From Gigantopelta aegis (lineage: Eukaryota; Mollusca; Gastropoda; Neomphalida; Peltospiridae): 64,000 nt of DNA. Below, in pieces: positions 1 through 11,600 of this stretch. The notes below the pieces were generated by a model, which had not been told where the DNA came from, did no database searches, and saw only the letters and a program-made list of their open reading frames with translations. The translations under genes and the position numbers were made by a program. Within the stretch, counting starts at the first letter, position 1; every line of letters begins with the position of its first letter. The stretch spans positions 49,876,594 through 49,940,593 of the forward strand of contig NC_054704.1 of assembly GCF_016097555.1 (NCBI RefSeq), written 5' to 3'.

Positions 1-419
1 AAAATCTACCCTGATCAGTAGTTAAATAATAGATTAAGCCATCACATTCATATTAAATTGTCATGTCTACATTAAACGGTGTTTACGTAGCTGAAATATA
101 TATTAGCCAACATATGTGTAATGTAATATAACATATTAAAGGAAAACTACCCTCGGTGGATGATATCCATGTACCCTCGGTAGTTAAGTACCATAAAATC
201 CACCCTTTTGAAATGTTACGTGTCTATTTTTCTGAAAACTACCACTGACATCGGTAGTAAACATACAGTAAGATTATTCACATCTACTTAAAAAATAATA
301 ATATAATTTTAATGGAAATGTAAATGCAAATATGTAATAAAATGGAAATCTACCTGATCAGTTAGATAGTTGATGAATAATTCATATTCATTTTTAATTT
401 TCAGTGTCTACATAAGTTG
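1..419. other. AT-rich spacer, no gene seen
   Basis: No exon-like open frame with splice sites is visible on either strand. The text is AT-rich and contains a loosely repeated theme: phrases like 'ctaccctgatca' and 'gtgtctac' recur at about 5, 62, 350, 405 and again near 1200-1250. This suggests a degraded repeat of unknown class. Confidence 0.4.
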
Positions 420-688
420 GAGGGGCCGGACGTAGCCCACTGGTAAAGCATGGTCGGTCTAGGATCGATCCATTTTTATTGGACCCTTGTGTTATTTCTT
501 ATTACAGCCAGTGCACCACAACTGGTACATGTATATCAAAAGCTGTGGTATGGTGCATATAAAAGATTACCTGCTACTAATGAAAAAATATAGTGGGTTT
601 CCTCTCTAAGACTATATGTCAGAATTACCAAATGTTTGACATCCAATGAATCAATGTGCTCTAGTGGTGTCATTAAACAAACAAAAAA
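420..688 (+). repeat. tRNA-headed SINE (head B, tail T1)
   Basis: The left end is tRNA-like: a box A-like 'tagcccactggtaaagc' is followed by a box B-like 'aggatcgatcc'. A body with 'cagccagtgcaccac' and 'tggtgcatataaaagat' follows, and the tail is 'gctctagtggtgtcatt' plus A-rich sequence. The same body recurs many times in the window in both orientations, which supports a SINE. Confidence 0.8.
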
Positions 689-751
689 GAGTGTTTACTT
701 ATACATATGTATTTCAGACACGCACACATTTATTTCAACTTATTTCCGTGC

Positions 752-1000
752 TTATATCCAATTAAGGTTCAAGCACGCTGTCTTGGGCACACCTCAGCTA
801 TCTGGGATGTCTGTCCGGGACAGTGGGTTAGTTGTTAGTTGGTTAGTGGTTAGAGAGAGAGAGAAGAGGGTGTAGTAGCCTTACACCTATGCATTGAGTC
901 CTTAAGAACTTGATCTGGGCTGGAGCCGGTACGGGGTTGCGAACCCTGTACCTACCAACCTGTAGTCCGATGGCTTAACCACTGCGCCACCGAGGCCGGT
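752..1000 (-). repeat. tRNA-headed SINE (head A variant, family C body)
   Basis: The copy is inverted: its tRNA-like head lies at the right end. Read on the minus strand it begins 'ccggcctcggtggcgcag' with a box B-like 'gggttcgcaacc'. The body contains 'tatatccaattaaggttc' and 'tctgtccgggacagtggg'. Fragments of this body recur at 6893, 21853 and 28697. Confidence 0.7.
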
Positions 1001-1108
1001 TACACACACACACACACACTCACACTCACACACAGACACACACGCACGTATGTATGTGTATGTGTATGTATGTATGTATGTATGTATGTATGTATACATG
1101 TATGTATA
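1001..1108. repeat. Compound microsatellite (CA)n / (TGTA)n
   Basis: Imperfect CA dinucleotides run into alternating TGTA/TATG tetramers. The tract directly abuts the head of the inverted SINE that ends near 1000. Confidence 0.9.
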
Positions 1109-1636
1109 TGTATATTAAAGGTAAATGAACCTTCAGTGGTACTTTATTCAAATCTATTTAATAAGAATCATATTTAAAAAAATAAAGAAATAGAAATCTA
1201 CTCTGATCACTTAGATAATTGATTAATTTTGTGTCTACAAAAGTAGATTTTTACTTTGAGGAAATAGACATTACCCAAGAAGTGTGTAATTTGTTAACTA
1301 CATCAGTGGATGACTTCATGTGTACTTGGTAGTGAGATAATGTATTTATAATCCAACCTACTGAAATCTTAAATTTATAATTTTCCAAAAACCTACCGTA
1401 ACTACTGTTGTGTTGTTGTTGTTATTATTTTTATTTAGAACAATTGTTATTACAAATAATTATAATTAAAAGTAGTGGACAACATTTTTCTAATCGGTTT
1501 GACCTGTACTCATTTATACAGTAATTATTTTAAATTATATATTCTGTAGTTTGACGTTTAAATAACCGTAACCACTGGTGTAAAATTCATCAAAATATCG
1601 GCGGGATTATCCCACAGAAGAAAAAAGAAAGAAAGA

Positions 1637-2008
1637 AGAAATCTTTTATTTAACGACGCCTTTTATTTACGGTTATATGACGTCAGACATATGGTTACGG
1701 ACCACACAGATTTTGAGAGGAAACCCGCTGTCGCCACTACATGGGCTACTCTTTCCGATTGGCAGCAAGGGATCGTTTATTTGCGTTTCCCACAGGCAGG
1801 ATAGCACAAACCATGGCCTTTGTTGAAACAGTTATGCATCACTGGTCGGTGCAAGTGTTTTACACCTACACATTGAACCTTGCGGAGCACTCACTCAGAG
1901 TTTGGAGTCGGTATCTGAATTAAAAATCCCATGCCTCGACTGGGATCCGAACCCAGTACCTACCAGCCTGTAGACCGATGGCCTAACCACGATGCCACCG
2001 AGGCCGGT
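1637..2008 (-). repeat. tRNA-headed SINE (head A, tail T2)
   Basis: Inverted copy. On the minus strand it begins with the head 'ccggcctcggtggcatcg' and box B 'gggttcggatccc', continues through a central body with the 'gctatcctgcctgtggg' motif, and ends in the T2 tail (minus-strand 'ccgtaaataaaaggcgtcg'). It is close to the plus-strand copy at 42274. Confidence 0.85.
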
Positions 2009-2330
2009 ACCCACAGAAGAAGAGTAGGAAAACAACAAACAACGACATTGATATACGCTACGTAACATCCAATTACACAATTTATTAACCACACTGTATA
2101 TAATTAAATACTTGTTACATTAATATCTACAGTTGGAATAATTTATATATATACACCAGAACATTACTCGATGTCGTAAAATCTCGATGTCGACCAACCG
2201 TTTGCTCATGAATATTTAGTAGACTCGCATTGGCTGACGACTCTCAGTGTCTACGATTTAGTCTCCCATTTTAGAAGGACAGTCCAAAAATAAATAAGAG
2301 AAAGAAGAGAGGATCGGACTATTTTAATAT

Positions 2331-2332
<2 letters not shown>

Positions 2333-2400
<68 letters not shown>
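2333..2400. repeat. (AT)n-(GT)n microsatellite
   Basis: About 15 AT units pass into about 15 GT units without interruption. Confidence 0.95.
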
Positions 2401-2403
<3 letters not shown>

Positions 2404-2523
2404 AGGGCAGTTGATGATATAAGAAGAGAATTTAAGTTTCTATAATGCCCCCCCCTCCCTCCCCCCCCCCAGCTACGGTCCTGCTATTGCTGTATCTATA
2501 TAGGCTCCCCGAATAAATTTAAA

Positions 2524-2836
2524 GTTCGTTTTGTTTAACGACACCACTAGAGCACATCAATTAATTAATCATCGGCTATTGGATGTCAAACGTTTGGTTA
2601 TTCAGACACGTAGTCATCAGAGGAAATCCGCTACGTTTTTCCTAATGCAGCAAGGGGTCTTTTATATGGGCTATCCCACAAGCAGGAAAGAACATACCAC
2701 AGCCTTTGGCCAGTTGTAGTGCACTGGTTGAAACGAGAAGAAAAACAATCAGTTGAATGGATCTACCGAGGTGGTTCGATCCTGCGACGCAAGCACTTCA
2801 AACGAGCATTCAACCGACTGAGATAAATTCCGCCTC
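2524..2836 (-). repeat. SINE, tail T1, inverted copy with decayed head
   Basis: Begins with the T1 tail 'gtttaacgacaccactagag', continues through 'cattggatgtcaaac'-type sequence and the central body, and ends in a decayed tRNA-like head near 2790-2836. Confidence 0.8.
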
Positions 2837-2851
2837 TCTTCCTGAATAGAG

Positions 2852-2970
2852 TTTAAAGTTTATTTTTGTTCAATGACACCACTAGAGCATTTTGATTTAT
2901 AAATCATCGGTTATTGGATGTCAAACATTCGGTAATTTTGGCATATAATCTTAGAGAAAATTCGCTATTT
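2852..2970 (-). repeat. SINE fragment (tail T1)
   Basis: A truncated T1 tail containing 'caatgacaccactagagc' and 'ggttattggatgtcaaac' lies just beyond the preceding SINE in the same orientation. Confidence 0.7.
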
Positions 2971-3059
2971 TGTTTTTATTTATTTTTTTACATTGGGTTG
3001 CAAACGAATCACTACTAATTTTTACATCGATTACAACTTTAGAATATTGTGGTTAGAAT

Positions 3060-3261
3060 AAAGAAAATACACGGTAAAAAGATTTCAGGCCATCTCATTT
3101 CGCCCGAATATGTCTGTCGTTTCCCCTTGAATTTGAGGATCTGCTTCAGTACGGGGGAAGCCCTTGGGCGATATCGCTCCTTTGAAGCGGAACGCTAGCC
3201 TGGTTAATATCGCGTTGCCGAATTCGCAGGAAACAATAGTTCTAATTTTATATGCACCAAC
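3060..3261 (+). promoter_or_regulatory. Probable FARSA promoter and 5' UTR
   Basis: These roughly 200 bases before the FARSA start are much less AT-rich than the surroundings and carry several CpGs ('ttcgcccg', 'gatatcgctcc', 'aagcggaacgc', 'tatcgcgttgccg'). I see no clear TATA box. Placement rests only on composition and position, and the transcription start cannot be set. Confidence 0.35.
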
Positions 3262-6200
3262 ATGGCTGACTTAGAAGTTTTTCTCCAACATTTAGATAAA
3301 ATAAATGGTATTGACAGTTTAGATCTTGCAAAGACATTGAATGTAGATCATCAAAAAGTCGTCGGAGCTATTAAAAGTATACAGTCTATTGGAGAAGTAA
3401 GTTAAACAAAGGGGAAAATATTTAATTCATGATATGCCATACGGATGATGAAACTGGCACATGGAGTGAGGCCCATTTGGGGATCTAATGTTTTTCATAT
3501 TACTGGACCCTACCCTAAGTACTCTACCCTAAATACCCTGCTCTAAGTACCCTGTTGTTCCTGAGATAGACGGACAATTATAATAGCTTTCTCAGGCAGA
3601 GATAACTATGAAAATTTAAAATGTTTGCCTAGCACCCAGTAGTTCATCAAGATTAACTTTGTCTACAAGTGCAAGCACTACCAAAGTTAATCCTGGGGAT
3701 GAACAACGCCATTAGCAGAGCTCCGAGCAGTTTTGCTCGGAACGGAATTCAGTCCGAATTGTGGTCAAACTAAAAGAAAAACCCAAATCGTATACTGTAA
3801 TCTATTTCGAGCATATGGACACTAAGAAATACTTACTTTGAAATGATCTTCACTTTGAATTAAAGAAAAAACGACCGACTGTATGACTTTAAAACGTGTT
3901 TAAAACGCGCGGTGCATTATGGGAGGAAAATGAAACTCGAAACAATCTTGTATGTGGTAAAGGATCAGTGAAGTCATTTCTCGTTCCATAATGAATAAAA
4001 CAAAAACCATAAAACTAAAAATTAATTAAAGTTAATAAAATAACTTAAAAGTAAAAATAAATTAAAGTTAATAAAAGAAAAGAAATGAAATTAAAGTTAA
4101 TAAAAAAATAAAATAACTAATTAATTAATAGAAATGAAATAAAAATTATGATTTACACACACACACACACATACATACAAGTATATATATATATATTTTT
4201 TTAAAGAAAAAAAAAGTTCATTAATTTCTCTAAAAATAACTTAAACATAAGTACTAAGTTTTAAACTGTTACTTACCTGTCTTTTTTCTGAGTTTTCTTC
4301 TAAAAACATCGGGGTATGCATGTGGGGGTGGGGGTGGAGGTGGAGGTGGCAATGAAACATATTTCAGGCAATTAGTTGTTGATGATTGTCTCGCAACTCT
4401 GTGCCAGTCACTGGAATCTGCATGTAATTAACAAATGTGTATACCATATTGAGTGCAGAACCAGAGTGAACTGTGACGTTTGATTACCTAGAAGTGGGCA
4501 CCAAATCTCCAAACATGTGACCGATACTACACGTGATTTTATTATGTGCACCAACAATAAGCTGAAGGAATGTTGCCATCCTATTAGGACAGCGCAGCTC
4601 GAACCTTTTAATGAGGAATCATTTCTGTTTGACTTATGTAAAATCCTGAACAAGGCACACATCAAATTTGGTATATCTTGTTCAACTCTCTGGCCTCCTC
4701 GTGGCGAGCAAGGGGCAACAGTAACGTTTTTACGTACTGGCAAACAAGAGAGAAATATGTTTCATTGCCACCCCACACACACACACACACACACACACCG
4801 ATGTTTTTAGAAGAAAACTCAGAAAAAAGACAGGTAAGTAACAGTTTAACTTTAAAACTTAGTACTTATGTTTTAGTTATTTTTAGAGAAATTAATGAAC
4901 TTTTTTTTTCTTTAAAAAAAAAATATATATATATATATATGTGTGTGTGTGTAAATCATAATTTTAATTCATTTCTATTAATTAATTACTGTTACTTTAT
5001 TTTTTTTATTAACTTTAATTTCATTTCTTTTCTTTTATTTTATTAACTTTAATTTGTTTTTACTTTTAAGTTATTTTATTAACTTTAATTAATTTTTAGT
5101 TTTATGGTTTTTGTTTTATTCATTATGGAACGAGAAATGACTTCACCGATCCTTTTCCACATACAAGATGGTTTCATTTTCCTCCAATAATGCACCATGC
5201 GTTTTAAACAAGTCATACAGTCGGTCGTTTTTCCTTTAATTCAAAGTGAAGATTGTTTCAAAGTAAGTATTTCTTAGTGTCGATATAAAATGCTCGAAAT
5301 AGATCACAGTACACGATTTGGGTGGAAAAACGTGATGACAGTCGATTGAATTCCGTCCGAGCAAAACTGCTCGGAGCTCTGCTAATGGCGTTGTTCGTCC
5401 CCAGGATTAACTTTGGTAGTGCTTGCACTTGTAGACAAAGTTAATCTTGATGAACTAAGCACCCAGTAGTCCGAGATTCCTACTATTATAAGCAGTGTTA
5501 TCTCGCTTCTCCATTTAAGGTGGGGCGGCCCGCCCCGCTATTTCATTTTGCCACCCTCCTTTCACATTCTACCGCCCTTCTTTATTTGTCTTCGTCTCTT
5601 TTTATTTTCCCGCACCATACTATATTTTACAGCACCAATCTCCATTATTTCCAAATGCAAATTTGTTTCTCCCCCCCCAAAAAAAAAATGTTGATCATTC
5701 GGCACACTGGGCATCAAAGGAAAAAAGCTGCAGTGTACGGAAAAGCAACTGATGAAAAACTTAAGTCACTTACGGCAATTACTGTAACTTAATTTAACAG
5801 TATATGTAACATCCTCTATTTTGTCCCATACCTGTATCCATTTGTATGATTGATACACACTAAAAGTAATATTTTGAAAATATTATATATTTTTTATCAA
5901 TTTCAGCAATTTCTGACTAGAAAACCAAATATTTGGTGCCAAATGTGATCAGAATGGTCATTCTGTCTTTTGTGTCCACTAACTATTACAAACTTGTGTG
6001 ATATTTTGTCCTCAATTACAGATTTAATTGGTTGTAACTGATGATTTTTATTTTCTGTCATTTGTTTATTTAGCAATTCTTTATAAAATAGAAACTTTTA
6101 ATTTGGGTGAGGATATCACCACTTATAAAAACAACGGAAGTGGTAATGTAGTGTTCATCATTAAAATCATAAATCTTGGGTGCCAAATAGGCCTAATAGT

Positions 6201-8626
6201 AATATGTACACCACCTTTAAAAAAAATGATATCAAAGTGATCAATTCATTCGATGAAGATGGAACATTAGGGGATCACTTTACAAAAATCTTTATTTGTT
6301 TTCATTAATCTTTTATTAAAATAATATTGATACTTTGATCGGTTCAGCAAAATATATGCACATGAATATCAGACCGACACCATCTCCGGTTCAACTAACG
6401 GTACATAAAGATGAGACTGCTTGTATTTTGTACCAAATATTGAGGGGCAAAATAAGGAGTATGTCTTTCCACAAAATCGACCAACACAACGATATATGGT
6501 AACCAAGCTTAACTTTTTTCTCTTTTTTTTTTTTTGAAGGGTGTGGTGCCACACGGCCACCCTCTTTTAATTTTCACCCAGCGAGAACACTAATAACTAT
6601 ATTACAATGTTCAATAATTCCTATGCAGTATGCTACAACAATAATCCTATGCTACCTTTGTTTCAGTCATTTTTAAGTTTGCATAAATATTTCACATATT
6701 AATCACTAAAACACTGCAGGAAGAAACCCGATAGAACCCCATTTTAATAAATTTAAGTTAATAGTTTAAATATTGTTCCAGAACAAAACACTGACCAGTA
6801 GAAGTTTTTTTACTACCAATCTAAAAATAGCATCAAAAAGTTGTTCTGTCAATTAGATCAACTATTCCATTATTAATCAGTCAACCATTTGCCACATATT
6901 TATATCCATTGAAGGTTCAAGCATGTCTGTCTTGGGCACATTTTCGGAATTTAATGACAAATGTGGCCACTGTCATTGAAAATCCTAAGCAGATCATAAA
7001 TATATATATATAAAAAAGTGTTTTTATTTGTATTAAATGGTTATGTAATAATGATTAATATTATGGTTTATTAAAAATATAAACCGTGATCATTGCCATT
7101 TCCGCCTGCAATTTACTTGTAGAGCTGTGTAATGTAATGATAGTTTTCCATGACTGGTTCTAATAAACATATAAGAAATATATTCCTAAACCAAAATGTG
7201 ATCATTGAACCTTTAAATGGATTCATCATCACTGTTTGACAAATAAAATGTATTTTTATAAATGGAATTGTCGTCTTTAACATTAACTACAATATATTTC
7301 AATTGTTTTGCATTGCAGATATTGAAAGTTGAGCAGAGACAACACAAGAAATGGGAGTTGACTGATGAAGGAAAGACAGTTGCGGCTAGTGGAAGTCATG
7401 AGGCCTTAGTTTTCCAAGCAGTGCCACCTGATGGAATATCTCAGGCTTATATAATGGTACAAACTTGCTCATTATCAGTTCAGACTACAGGGCTTCTAGA
7501 AATTTTATAAAATGCACAAGCCATGGGATCAGTGATTTAAAACATTTACTAGCCACAATTAAAGATTCACTAGCCCTACTTTACTTTAATCTAGAAATCC
7601 TGAGACTAACCACCTGTACTCAGAATATTTACTTTTAATGGCAGAAGTCCATGTAAAATTATAAAAAATATTATTGCAAAGTTCTGTGACCTATTATTCA
7701 GTTTTTATAACCAGCATGTCACTCATATTGTACATGTATGTTGTACTTTATTAGTAGTTTTATGTAGTTTTTTCTCTTATTCTTAGAAAAACGTTCCGAA
7801 TGCCAAGATAGGTTTTAGTAAAGCCATGTCAGCTGGTTGGATCCGCATGGATAAAAGCTCTGAAGGAGGCCCAAAAGTGTTTAGAAAGGTAAGTAATAAT
7901 AATGTACATGTACACTGGAATCACGTCATGTGTTTATTATCAGTTCATGTCTGTTACTTGTAGATATACATATATGTAAATATACAAGTGGGGCTAGCTC
8001 TGGGTGAGCAGAAAATTTCACCAAATCATCTATTCAAAGTTTACCGGCCTCGGTGGTGTCGTGGTTAGGCCATCGGTCTACAGGCTGGTAGGTACTGGGT
8101 TCGGATCCCAGTCGAGGCATGGGATTTTTAATAGCGACTTCAAACCCTGAGTGAATGCTCCGCAAGGCTCAGTGTTTAGGTGTAAACCGTTTGCACCAAC
8201 CAGTGATCCATAACTGGTTCAACAAAGGCCATGGTTTGTGCTATCCTGCCTGTGGGAAGCACAAATAAAAGATCCCTTGCTGCCTGTCATAAAAGAGTAG
8301 CCTATGTGGTGACAGCGGGTTTCCTCTAAAAAAACAGTGTCAGAATGACCATATGTTTGACGTCCAATAGCCAATGATAAGATTAAAAATCAATGTGCTC
8401 TAGTGGCGTCGTTAAATAAAACAAACTTTACTTTACTATTCAGAGTTAAAAAATTACAAACACACAGTTGTTTTCTAATACAGAAACAACTATTACGTGA
8501 AATGTATTCACCAAAGTAAAATAAAATTTGCCAGTTGTTTTTAAAATTTGCAATTTGTAATGTTGGCAAGTAGCAGAGCTATCCCCAAGTCTTCAGATTA
8601 CACCGAAACGATTGTTTCCGATAGAT

Positions 8627-8670
<44 letters not shown>

Positions 8671-11600
8671 ATAAAAGTGTATCCCTATTTATATTAATTA
8701 AAGATTTAACCAAGGTTTATGTTTGATAAAAAAAACAAATAAGAAAAATGTTTGGGTAATGATCTTCAGCATCTCGTCAGGTACTAGTGGTCAAACAACC
8801 GGTAATTACGACGTTTGATCTAAAAAGCTGAAGGTAAAACTCTGCTGCCACCACATACAATTAAATGTACCAATACGGTGTTCCTTCCAAAAAGCAGAAG
8901 TTGGTTTTTATAAGCACTTTTCCACATAAAATATAATAAATTTTAAATAATTATTTTTTATTTTGTTTTTATTATATATTTTTTGCATAAAATAATTTTC
9001 ATAAAGTAGATTGGATAAAAATACCAAAATGCAAAAAAATAATTCTAAAATACAATTTTTAATTTTTTTTTACCTTTATTTAAATACAGTATAGTTTCTG
9101 GTTTAAAGGGACATTCCTGAGTTTGCTGCATTGTAAGATGTTTCCGACTAATAAAATATTTCTATTATTAAACTTACATATTAAATATGTTTTCTTGTTT
9201 AGAATATCAGTGTCTGTCAGTGTTTCTGCCAGAAAGAAATGTTTGGGTATGGCACTATGGAATTGAATATAAACACAGTCAACAGGAGGTGGGGGGGGGG
9301 GGCCTCCCCCAGAAAGAAAATGGGTTACGTTTAGGGTTAGGGTTAAGAAAATCATACAGTAATGATAAGAGTAATTAATTTTGTCAAAAGGTTAACTTAA
9401 AAGACAAAACATTTGGGTATGGCGTCATACCTGTTTTACCCTGTGGCAGAAACCCTGTCTGTATATTCAGTGCGTTTGTGGTCGTCTTAATATTTCTAAG
9501 AAGCCCAAAATGGATTTTGTCTTCAAATAATTTCATACGAACGAAAAAACAATATTTTAGGAAATAAAATAAAATTTAACCTAGTACAAATATTTGAATG
9601 ATCAAAAACACGTTTAATATACAGTCACTAATATTTTATGCAGAAAAATATATTTGATATGTAATTACAAGCGTTAAAAAGTCTGTTAGTCAATAACATC
9701 TTAAAAATTGCAGCAAACTCAGGAATGTCCCTTTAAGGATCAGTGCAGTTTATGCTTGTGAAGTAGATAGTTGATTCCTGTATACCACCTACACATTCAT
9801 TGAGCACAGGCTGGAATATAGGGATTGATCATACATCCTACCACACCTTAGGTAAACGTCAAAACTGGGCAATATGTGATATCGAGAAGCTAGAAGATAA
9901 GCTTGACATACATTGCTTATAATGTCAAAAAAAGAAAAGACAAAAAGTAAGTTACAGGGCTGCATTTTATGAAGCCATCTTAGCGTTAAAATCACCTTAA
10001 TTGCCTTTTTTAAAGTTACTTAGGCACATAGGTGATTTTGGCCTTAAGATTGCTTCATAAAATGTATCCCTGGATTGTATTTTTAAAATAACAATTCCAT
10101 GATTTATTGTTCCAGGTTGAAAGTATTGATGATCTTGTGCAGCAGTGTTTGGTGAAGATTCAGAAATTGGGCTTGGACGATATAACAGATGCACAGAAAA
10201 ATGAATACAAGAAGAGGAAGCTCATCACAGAAGTGTTAGTTAATCTGCCTTGAGATAAAGGTCATGGGCTGTCAAATGTCATGCAAATTCAAGCATTGAA
10301 TTTGGGAATATATTTTTAAGGATTCTGCCAGAATCATCAGGGCTTTAAACCTCACTAATTTGGGTACAATGGGGACTTTTGTGTTTTCTGAGTGCAGGGA
10401 GGTCGGTTTAGTTCAGTACTGTCATTAACAGCTGCTGGAGAGTTGTCAATATTCAGAAATGTATTTCAAGTTGTAAACTTTAATGTAATTAAACTTAACA
10501 TTTCAATGGTTTTGAGGTGAGTAGGTTTGTACTTAATTTGGGTGTGATTATTTTTTGCCATATGTATTTTGGGCACAAACTTTATCGCATCAACTTTGTA
10601 ATCTAAAGCCCTGAATCGTAAACATGATTTAATACAGATATAGTATAAAATATAGATATTTTGGGATTCTGTCTCATTAACTTAGACGTACAACCCTAAA
10701 TCGGGGATTTGTGGAAGCACGGAATCGAACAATATTTGTAGCCATCAATTAAAGGGACAGACCCTAGTTTTTAAATACTAAAGCATAATTTTCACCTAGA
10801 CTCTAGTTTCAACCCGTAAAAATGGTCACTAAGTTTGGTTAATTTACAAACATGTAACAAATTTGAATAGAACAGAGTGAAACAAGAGTCTGTGACATTG
10901 AAATACCCTTAAAAATAGACTAAACCGTGACTCCATAAAAGTGACTTCTCAGATGCACGTGGTTTTTAAAAATATGAAAAAATGCATTTTGTGGTATTAG
11001 AAACACCAGGATAACCAGAAACACTTCTGTTATACAGAAATGGATAATCTAAACAATAAAATATAAGTAATATAATAATATTAGATTTCAGTGATCATAA
11101 ACAACTCTAATAGTGAAAAATATGCTGTAGTGTTTAAAAACTAGGGTATGTCCCTTTAATGCAGTGGATTCAGATCATGCCAATATACACTTTGTGATTT
11201 CATTTTATTTTGCAAGTGAATTTTTATTAGAGGAGGGATCTACCTCAGCTACTAAAGTGCTCACCTGTCATGCTTGGGTTGTAGGATCAAACCCTGAAGC
11301 TGACCTATAGGAATTAACCAATCCCAACCAAAACCCTATGACTAGCCTATGAAAGGCTATGGTATATGTTGTGTGGTCTGTGGAGCAAGTCTATATTTAA
11401 AAATCCCTTCCTCTGAAGACTGTGTATGTTTGATGATTACTTGGTCAGTTTGCTCTAATGGTGTCATTAAAGAAAAGAAAAAACATTTTAAGTTATAATT
11501 CAAATGATCTTGTAATCTGGCAAATTTATTCTTTTGTTTTTTCCTTTTTCAGAAAGCTCACCAGTTATTTCATATCAAAAGGAGAACACTTCACAACATC

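Noticed and set aside
925-1000. tRNA gene candidates at SINE heads (here and at 8044, 14600-14690, 20712, 21530, 42274)
   Set aside because: Box A and box B are present but the cloverleaf stems do not close and each continues into the SINE body, so these are SINE promoters.
4408-5046. Overlapping frames of 97-122 aa on both strands
   Set aside because: They fall in the arms and centre of the Mutator-like foldback; they resemble no transposase and run into low-complexity sequence.
9325-9350. Telomere-like 'gggttagggttagggtta'
   Set aside because: Only about two to three units inside a MITE copy; not an interstitial telomere tract of any size.
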